This document shows positions 1-5,084 of a stretch of DNA of 6,754 nt, piece after piece (positions within the stretch are counted from its first letter, which is position 1; the number at the start of each line of letters is the position of its first letter). Made by a program: the position numbers and the translations under genes. The notes below the pieces were generated by a model. The model was not told the DNA's origin, did no database searches, and saw only the letters and a program-made list of their open reading frames with translations. This stretch comes from an uncultured Rikenellaceae bacterium (lineage in GTDB: Bacteria; Bacteroidota; Bacteroidia; Bacteroidales; Rikenellaceae), in NCBI GenBank assembly GCA_947038135.1, contig CAMQVM010000086.1:1-6754 (forward strand), in the 5' to 3' direction.

Positions 1-62
1 ACTAAAGTACTCTTCGAACTTCTATAAGCACAAAATTACACTAAATATAGAACTTAGTGCTG
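1..62. other. Left-edge non-coding stretch with short dyads
   Basis: No gene is supported here. The only plus-strand frame open from the left edge is frame 2, which stops at 65-67; its 21 residues carry no recognisable motif, so a gene tail from outside the window cannot be excluded. The stretch is rich in short dyads: CACTAA at 39-44 pairs with TTAGTG at 54-59, and TTCTATA at 20-26 pairs with TATAGAA at 46-52. The two pairings overlap, so they could be alternative folds. Confidence 0.4.
26..39 (-). repeat. Degenerate inverted copy of the 18-bp repeat
   Basis: Read on the minus strand, 26-39 is GTAATTTTGTGCTT. This equals the core of the downstream tandem unit, GTAATGATTTTGTGCTT at 64-80, with a 3-bp deletion. 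The exact inverted match is 11 bases (26-36 against 70-80 and 88-98), so the two arms could fold together. A 14-base match with one gap could arise by chance in AT-rich DNA, but its closeness to the array makes a shared origin likely. Confidence 0.55.
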
Positions 63-116
63 AGTAATGATTTTGTGCTTCGTAATGATTTTGTGCTTGA
101 TAATGATTTTGCGCTT
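63..116 (+). repeat. Three tandem 18-bp direct repeats
   Basis: Three head-to-tail copies of an 18-bp unit lie at 63-80, 81-98 and 99-116. The core of each is TAATGATTTTGTGCTT. Copies 1 and 2 share 17 contiguous bases and differ only in their first base. Copy 3 has one T-to-C change in the core (GCGCTT) and differs in the first two bases. There is no spacer, so this is not a CRISPR array. The period is a multiple of three and one plus frame would read (N-D-F-V/A-L-x) three times, but that frame has no ATG before the repeats and runs into the terminator hairpin, so coding is unlikely. Binding sites for a regulator, a recombination site or slippage duplication are all possible. Confidence 0.85.
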
Positions 117-130
117 GGTAAAATTAAACA

Positions 131-164
131 GAGAGCCCCCAAATATATTGGGGGCTCTTTTTTT
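131..164 (+). terminator. Strong intrinsic terminator, possibly bidirectional
   Basis: A perfect 11-bp stem pairs 132-142 (AGAGCCCCCAA) with 148-158 (TTGGGGGCTCT) around a 5-base loop, followed by an uninterrupted run of T to 164. This is a textbook intrinsic terminator for plus-strand transcription entering from the left. On the minus strand the same stem is followed by a poorer T-rich tail (CTGTTTAATTTT), so it may also end recQ transcripts, whose stop codon is about 100 bp away. Confidence 0.88.
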
Positions 165-265
165 GTAACCTGCGGTAATGTGAGTTATATGGTAAAAATG
201 GATATTGAAATTTACACACTAAAATGATATAGTATTTCGCAATTCTGAATGGTTTAACTAATCAT

Positions 266-2173
266 TTAAACTAATGCAATAAGCCCAGTAGTTTCAATTT
301 TCAACTTACCCTCTGCTAATAACTTCTTCAAATGGTGCTCAATAACTAGCGCTGGAGCTTTAATACGAAGCAATAAATCTTTAACCGATAGAGATTCATT
401 GGAAACAAGCTCTATAATAACCACCTCAACATCTTCACTTTTAGGTATAGCACGAGCATCATGCAGCTGCGAACGACAAATATCACACCTGCCACACGCC
501 ACATTGCTCTCCTCGCCAAAATAGCGCTGCATCAAAAGGCTACGACAACAGTTAATACTATCTTTATACTTCATTATGGCATCAAGACGCTTTTCAGACC
601 TTTGGCGACGCACAGAATATTGATTTGCATCAATGCGTATATTATCAAGAGATAACCTTTCGGTCTGCATTATCAACAAAGGGGTCTGCTTGCTAGGTAT
701 ATAGTTTATAACACGTAAGTGCCCAAGCTTCTTAAAAGCATCACCTATATAACTAAGGCTGTAACCCGACAGGTGTGATAGATATTTTTCATCAATAGCC
801 ACAAATTGCGAAAATATACCAGTATACACCCTCATCAATATAGTTATAAATTTATCTATATCATCACGTTCTATCTGAATACGATACAGCTCATCACGTG
901 ACACCGAAAATTTAACCCTTGTAGGGTTATCAATGTTATCGGTAAGTGTAAGATAGCCGCACAACTCTAATATATGAATTGAGTTGAGCACCGTGGTAGA
1001 GTATATTCTAAACTTTGAACAAAAATCGTATATGTTAAAATCATGCACCGATTGAAATCCCTCACCAATAGCCAACCCTAGATGGTTGCCAATCAGTGAA
1101 TATATATATTTTATCTCTTTAACCGATGGAAAGCTGCTGGTTAATATCTGCATAGCACTATCATCATCATTTTTAGAGCTTAGCATCACCGCATACGAGT
1201 CGGTACCATCACGCCCCGCTCTACCAGCCTCTTGATAGTACGCCTCAAGTGTATCGGGCATATTATAATGTATCACAAAGCGTACATTACTTTTATCTAT
1301 ACCCATACCAAAGGCATTTGTAGCGACCATAACAATGGTTTTTTCGCTTATCCATGCCTCTTGTTTGGTGCTACGCATCATATAGCTTAAACCTCCATGA
1401 TAGAAATCAGCAGGCACACCCTCAGTTTGTAGAAAAGCAGCTACATTTTCGGTCTCTTTACGTGTACGACAATATATTATACCTACCCCCTTTACTGAGT
1501 AGGTAATCTTTAACAACATACTATTTTTGTCTTCTGCGTTACGCACCACAAACGATAAATTTTTACGGGCAAAACTCATAGTGAAGAGGTTCTCTTTTTT
1601 GAAACCTAGCTTTGCTTGAATATCTATAACTACCTCTTTTGTAGCCGTTGCAGTAACAGCCAACACCACCGCATTAGGAACAAGAGCACGAATATTTTCA
1701 ATTCTAAGATATGAAGGGCGAAAATCATAACCCCACTGCGATATACAGTGAGCCTCATCAACAGCTATCATCGACACGTTCATTTTTGCTACTCGTGCCT
1801 TAAATATATCTGTTTCAAGCCTCTCAGGCGACACATACAAAAATTTATAATCACCATACACGCAGTTGTCTAACACCTTATCAATATCACGGTAGCTCAT
1901 GCCACTATGCACCACCTGCGCCAATATTTTACGTTTACGTAAGGCATCAACTTGGTCTTTCATAAGCGATATTAACGGTGTAATAACTATACATATACCA
2001 TCCATGCAGAGCGCCGATACTTGATAGGTCAACGACTTACCACCACCAGTAGGCATCAATGCTATAGTATCTTTTCCTTCCATTACACTCTCCATAATTT
2101 CACGTTGCAGAGGACGGAAAGAGTCGTAACCCCAATATTTATGTAGTATATCTTCTAAATTCTTCTTTGCCAT
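266..2173 (-). CDS. recQ: RecQ-family ATP-dependent DNA helicase
   Basis: A 635-residue superfamily 2 helicase, expected to unwind DNA 3'-to-5' in repair and recombination. All core motifs are visible: motif 0 FRPLQ (19-23), Walker A TGGGKS (42-47), DEAH (139-142) running into the aromatic-rich loop to about 155, motif III TATAT (174-178), motif IV around IIYCRTR (232-238), motif V (about 281-294) and motif VI QEAGRAGRDG (314-323). The zinc-site cysteines are C543, C560, C563 and C566, with the same spacing as in E. coli RecQ. They sit about 220 residues after motif VI, against roughly 50-60 in E. coli. The region between (about 370-500) looks partly winged-helix-like, residues 578-635 resemble another winged helix, and no HRDC domain is seen. 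Similar 600-640 residue RecQ-like proteins occur in Bacteroidota, so the architecture is probably lineage-typical. The ATG at 2171-2173 precedes motif 0 by the usual distance. It is divergent from the arginine genes. The family is certain; which paralog it is, is not. Confidence 0.95.
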   Translation of the reverse strand: MAKKNLEDILHKYWGYDSFRPLQREIMESVMEGKDTIALMPTGGGKSLTYQVSALCMDGICIVITPLISLMKDQVDALRKRKILAQVVHSGMSYRDIDKVLDNCVYGDYKFLYVSPERLETDIFKARVAKMNVSMIAVDEAHCISQWGYDFRPSYLRIENIRALVPNAVVLAVTATATKEVVIDIQAKLGFKKENLFTMSFARKNLSFVVRNAEDKNSMLLKITYSVKGVGIIYCRTRKETENVAAFLQTEGVPADFYHGGLSYMMRSTKQEAWISEKTIVMVATNAFGMGIDKSNVRFVIHYNMPDTLEAYYQEAGRAGRDGTDSYAVMLSSKNDDDSAMQILTSSFPSVKEIKYIYSLIGNHLGLAIGEGFQSVHDFNIYDFCSKFRIYSTTVLNSIHILELCGYLTLTDNIDNPTRVKFSVSRDELYRIQIERDDIDKFITILMRVYTGIFSQFVAIDEKYLSHLSGYSLSYIGDAFKKLGHLRVINYIPSKQTPLLIMQTERLSLDNIRIDANQYSVRRQRSEKRLDAIMKYKDSINCCRSLLMQRYFGEESNVACGRCDICRSQLHDARAIPKSEDVEVVIIELVSNESLSVKDLLLRIKAPALVIEHHLKKLLAEGKLKIETTGLIALV

Positions 2174-2205
2174 AACTATATTTTTGTTGTGCTAACTATG
2201 CTTCA

Positions 2206-2236
2206 CCCTCTATTATTTAAGTTGAAGCCTTAGCAT
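2206..2236 (-). repeat. 31-bp segment shared with the surface-protein gene
   Basis: This part of the recQ leader aligns without gaps to 6640-6670: 26 of 31 bases match, including 18 contiguous bases (2219-2236 and 6653-6670). Both copies lie on the same strand relative to the minus-strand genes. In the frame used by the distant gene this copy would read D-A-K-A-S-T-stop, so it is not a functional coding piece. Similarity disappears on both sides of the block. Confidence 0.7.
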
Positions 2237-2274
2237 CTAACACCAAAATAGATTATTATTATTTTGCTGTTATA

Positions 2275-2282
2275 CAAATATA
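2275..2282 (-). promoter_or_regulatory. Candidate -7 element for recQ
   Basis: On the minus strand this reads TATATTTG, a full match to the Bacteroidota TAnnTTTG element. A TTTG -33 box is not clear at the expected distance; only a run of T falls there (around 2299-2305). Transcription from here would give a leader of about 95 nt before the recQ ATG. AT-rich DNA produces such matches by chance, so this is a moderate call. Confidence 0.45.
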
Positions 2283-2305
2283 ACTACTTTTTTCTATTAA
2301 AAAAA

Positions 2306-2336
2306 TTGGTTAAAGATGAAAATTAGATTAGCTTTG
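2306..2336 (+). promoter_or_regulatory. Candidate promoter for the M20-argH unit
   Basis: TAGCTTTG at 2329-2336 matches the Bacteroidota -7 consensus TAnnTTTG exactly. A TTG at 2306-2308 lies 20 bases upstream, the expected distance for the -33 element, which is usually TTTG. Initiation a few bases after 2336 would leave a leader of about 20-25 nt before the ATG at 2365. There is no Shine-Dalgarno sequence, as is usual in this phylum. No operator or riboswitch is evident between this element and the gene. Confidence 0.65.
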
Positions 2337-2364
2337 TAAAATTAATTCACCACACCTGATAAAG

Positions 2365-3432
2365 ATGAGCGATATACTATATAAAAAAGCCGTTAATTTA
2401 CTCTGCTCGATGATTGAAACACCATCATTTAGCCGAGAGGAAGAGGGCACCGCAGATATAATTTACAACTTTTTATCTTCGCAAGATATAACCTCTATAA
2501 ATAGAGAGGGAAATAACATTTGGGCATACAATGCACATTTCGACAGTGAGAAACCAACGATACTGTTAAACTCTCACCACGACACCGTAAAGCCTAACAG
2601 CAGCTACACCCGCAACCCATTCAAAGCAACCATTGAGGGCGACCGCCTATATGGTCTAGGAAGCAATGATGCAGGGGCATCGGTAGTGGCTCTGATTGCT
2701 ACCTTTTTATGGTTTTACAAAGCTGAGGGGTTAAAATACAACCTTTGTATCGCTATAACTGCCGAAGAAGAGGTATCGGGTGTTAATGGTATATCATCAA
2801 TTATAGATCAGCTTCAAGGGGTTAGTTTTGCCATTGTGGGTGAGCCTACAAATATGAATATGGCTATATCTGAACGTGGGTTGATGGTGCTCGACTGCAC
2901 CGCTAATGGTGTAGCTGGACACGCTGCAAGAGATGAGGGCGACAATGCTATATATAAAGCGATGAAAGATATAGAGTGGTTTAAAACCTACAAATTTCCT
3001 AAATGCTCCACTCTTTTTGGTGAGCAGAAGATGAATGTAACAGTTATAGAGGCAGGCGCACAGCATAATGTAATACCATCGCAATGTAAATTTGTGGTAG
3101 ATATACGCCTAACAGATAGATACACACACCAAGAGGCGCTAGATATAATAAAGGCAAACATTGCTAGTGAGGCTACCGCTAGATCCTTTAGAATATGCCC
3201 CTCTTCAATCAGCACCGACCACCCAATTGTAAAGAGCGGACTGGCACTAGGGCGCACAACCTACGGGTCACCAACCACCTCCGACCAAGCACTTATACCG
3301 CACACCTCAATAAAAATAGGTGTAGGAGAGTCAGGAAGGTCACACTCAGCAGATGAGTTTGTGCTGCTATCAGAGATAAAAGAGGGGATTGATATATATA
3401 TAAAAATCATCACTCCATTAATTATAAAATAA
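2365..3432 (+). CDS. argE: M20-family metallo-deacylase, ArgE/DapE type
   Basis: A 355-residue di-zinc hydrolase, predicted cytoplasmic with no signal peptide. The catalytic set of the M20 family is complete: H71-x-D73 in SHHDTV, bridging D102 in GSNDAG, the acidic pair E135/E136 in TAEEEVSG, E160 in VGEPT, and H327 in GRSHSADE near the C-terminus. The section from about residue 172 to 285 is the expected lid/dimerisation domain, with GHAAR (185-189) and QHNVIP (233-238) as family landmarks. These enzymes remove acetyl or succinyl groups from amino acids. The gene is followed after 18 nt by argH, which favours a role in arginine biosynthesis over DapE in lysine synthesis. The substrate may be N-acetylornithine or, as in Bacteroides, an N-acylated citrulline. 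The gene symbol is therefore provisional; the family and the catalytic residues are secure. The ATG at 2365 is well placed after a -7 promoter match. Confidence 0.87.
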   Translation: MSDILYKKAVNLLCSMIETPSFSREEEGTADIIYNFLSSQDITSINREGNNIWAYNAHFDSEKPTILLNSHHDTVKPNSSYTRNPFKATIEGDRLYGLGSNDAGASVVALIATFLWFYKAEGLKYNLCIAITAEEEVSGVNGISSIIDQLQGVSFAIVGEPTNMNMAISERGLMVLDCTANGVAGHAARDEGDNAIYKAMKDIEWFKTYKFPKCSTLFGEQKMNVTVIEAGAQHNVIPSQCKFVVDIRLTDRYTHQEALDIIKANIASEATARSFRICPSSISTDHPIVKSGLALGRTTYGSPTTSDQALIPHTSIKIGVGESGRSHSADEFVLLSEIKEGIDIYIKIITPLIIK

Positions 3433-3450
3433 TAGATAAAAAGATATATC

Positions 3451-4788
3451 ATGAAACTATGGCAAAAAGATGTTACTGTAAATAGACGAGTTGAGCTCTT
3501 TACAGTAGGAAAAGATAGAGAGATGGATTTACACCTATCAAAGGCAGATGTGTTAGGTTCACTAGCTCACACACGTATGCTAAACAGCATAGATTTACTC
3601 TCTAACGACGACCTTAAAGCAGTACAACAAGGGTTGAAAGATATCTATAAAGAGATAGAAAACGGCACTTTTACAATTGAAGATGGCATTGAAGATGTAC
3701 ACTCACAAATAGAGTATTTGCTGACTCAAAGGGTGGGCGATGCTGGCAAGAAGATACATAGCGGACGATCACGCAACGATCAAGTTTTGGTCGACCTAAA
3801 GATATTTCTTAGAAGAGAGCTTAATGATATATCTAAAGAGGTGTTAAACCTATTCGCCACCCTACAAGATCTATCAGAGAAGCACAAACAGAGCTTAATG
3901 CCAGGCTACACACACCTACAAATTGCTATGCCATCATCGTTTGGTTTATGGTTTGGAGCGTATGCCGAGAGCCTTGTAGATGATATGGAGACACTAAGTG
4001 CTGCCTATAAAGTGTGCAACAAAAACCCACTAGGATCAGCAGCAGGATATGGCTCATCATTTCCACTAAACAGAACAATGACAACCGAGCTATTAGGGTT
4101 TGACGACCTTTGCTACAATGTGGTATATGCGCAGATGGGAAGAGGCAAGAGCGAAAGGATTGCAGCACAAGCAATAGCGAACATAGCCTCAACACTATCA
4201 CGCCTAGCGATGGATAACTGTATGTTTATAAGTCAAAACTTTAACTTTATATCATATCCTACCGAATTTACAACAGGCTCGAGCATTATGCCACACAAAA
4301 AAAACCCAGATGTATGGGAGCTTTTAAGGGGTAAATGTAACATTATACAGACTCTGCCACAGCAAATTGTAACAATGATGACAAACCTACCACTTGGATA
4401 TAACCGTGATATGCAGCTGTTAAAAGAGGTGTTGTTTCCTGCTATACAAGAGATAAAATCATGCCTTAACATGGCACAAGAGATGATATCTCATATTGAG
4501 GTGAAGAGCAATATACTTGACGATGATAAATATGACTACCTATTTAGTGTTGAAACTGTAAATAACATGACCCTAGAGGGTGTTCCTTTTAGAGAGGCGT
4601 ATAAAAGCATAGGTATGATGATTGAACGTGGCGAGTATAAGCCCGACAAGAACATAAACCATACTCACGAGGGTAGCATAGGTAACTTGTGCACTAAAGA
4701 GATTAAAAAGGCTATGGAGCGAGTAGTTGCTACTATTGGTTTTGATAAAGTTGATGCTGCTGAGCTTAGGCTTTTAAATGGTGAGTAG
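3451..4788 (+). CDS. argH: Argininosuccinate lyase
   Basis: Cleaves argininosuccinate into arginine and fumarate, the last step of arginine biosynthesis; a cytoplasmic homotetramer in this family. The 445-residue product is close to the usual length, and the conserved segments are in order: HSGRSRND (103-110), PGYTHLQ (151-157) with the conserved His155, and the superfamily signature GSSIMPHKKNP (276-286), which holds the mobile-loop serine. DVWELLRGK follows directly, and the C-terminal HTHEGSIGNL (404-413) is intact. The active site is built from three subunits and all three conserved regions are present, so the enzyme should be active. It starts 18 nt after the stop of the M20 gene with no promoter or terminator between, so the two are most likely cotranscribed. 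The ATG at 3451 precedes the typical N-terminal LWQKD; there is no Shine-Dalgarno sequence. The call is firm. Confidence 0.97.
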   Translation: MKLWQKDVTVNRRVELFTVGKDREMDLHLSKADVLGSLAHTRMLNSIDLLSNDDLKAVQQGLKDIYKEIENGTFTIEDGIEDVHSQIEYLLTQRVGDAGKKIHSGRSRNDQVLVDLKIFLRRELNDISKEVLNLFATLQDLSEKHKQSLMPGYTHLQIAMPSSFGLWFGAYAESLVDDMETLSAAYKVCNKNPLGSAAGYGSSFPLNRTMTTELLGFDDLCYNVVYAQMGRGKSERIAAQAIANIASTLSRLAMDNCMFISQNFNFISYPTEFTTGSSIMPHKKNPDVWELLRGKCNIIQTLPQQIVTMMTNLPLGYNRDMQLLKEVLFPAIQEIKSCLNMAQEMISHIEVKSNILDDDKYDYLFSVETVNNMTLEGVPFREAYKSIGMMIERGEYKPDKNINHTHEGSIGNLCTKEIKKAMERVVATIGFDKVDAAELRLLNGE

Positions 4789-4921
4789 AGGTTGGTTTCT
4801 ACTTTTTGGGTGCGGTGCGTAGATGTGTTTGATTTGAAAAATTAGCATCTTGAAAATTATATTCATTACCACCATTTTTGAGTGCTTCAGTACTATTGCT
4901 TCAAAGATTGTCAGTTAATAT

Positions 4922-4955
4922 ATAAAGGGGGTATCCATACGGACACCCCCTTTAT
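4922..4955. terminator. GC-rich hairpin, likely bidirectional terminator
   Basis: An 11-bp stem pairs 4922-4932 (ATAAAGGGGGT) with 4945-4955 (ACCCCCTTTAT). After a single A-C mismatch it continues with TCC (4934-4936) and GGA (4941-4943) around a 4-base loop. It lies about 130 bp after the argH stop and about 130 bp beyond the end of the convergent surface-protein gene, so it can serve both. Neither side has a long T-tract, only TTTATT on the plus strand and TTTATATATT on the minus strand, so the strength as a terminator is uncertain although the stem is very stable. Confidence 0.65.
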
Positions 4956-5000
4956 TGCTGCTGTTTCTTTAGTACCTTTGGTGTTGGTATTTTCTTTTTA

Positions 5001-5023
5001 TAACACTTACTATAAAAGTGTTA
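5001..5023. repeat. 8-bp inverted repeat (hairpin)
   Basis: TAACACTT at 5001-5008 pairs perfectly with AAGTGTTA at 5016-5023 around a 7-base loop. There is no T-tract on the 3' side in either direction, so it is not a standard intrinsic terminator. It lies about 60 bp beyond the stop of the minus-strand surface-protein gene and could protect the 3' end of that transcript, or be a binding site. The role is unknown. Confidence 0.55.
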
Positions 5024-5084
5024 TGAGATCTCTTATGAAGATTAAAATTATTAGCGCAAACACATTCAAGACACCGTAAGCAAA

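Larger units (their letters stand above)
4789..5084. other. Convergent intergenic region
   Basis: These 296 bp separate the ends of argH and the surface-protein gene. Apart from two hairpins (4922-4955 and 5001-5023) and a GAGATCTC palindrome at 5025-5032, nothing stands out. The first 130 bp show neither coding signals nor a convincing RNA structure. A 65-codon plus-strand frame (4882-5079) runs through both hairpins and is judged spurious. Confidence 0.6.

Noticed and set aside
31..38. Minus-strand TAATTTTG as a promoter -7 element
   Set aside because: It matches TAnnTTTG but lacks a -33 box at the right distance and overlaps the inverted repeat copy; no minus-strand gene is visible to the left.
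63..116. CRISPR array
   Set aside because: The repeats are only 18 bp and directly adjacent, with no spacers, leader or cas genes.
51..227. Open plus-strand frame containing three N-D-F-V/A-L repeats
   Set aside because: There is no ATG ahead of the repeats, only an internal ATG near its end, and the strong terminator hairpin lies inside it.
461..655. Short plus-strand frame opposite recQ
   Set aside because: It lies wholly within the recQ coding sequence, which has clear family motifs; it is a shadow with no independent signal.
2337..2364. Riboswitch or attenuator before the arginine genes
   Set aside because: The probable leader is only about 20-25 nt, too short for such a structure.
4882..5079. 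A 65-codon plus-strand frame with a hydrophobic middle, possibly a small membrane protein
   Set aside because: It runs through the GC-rich hairpin and the second dyad, has no promoter match, and its composition simply follows the AT-rich DNA.
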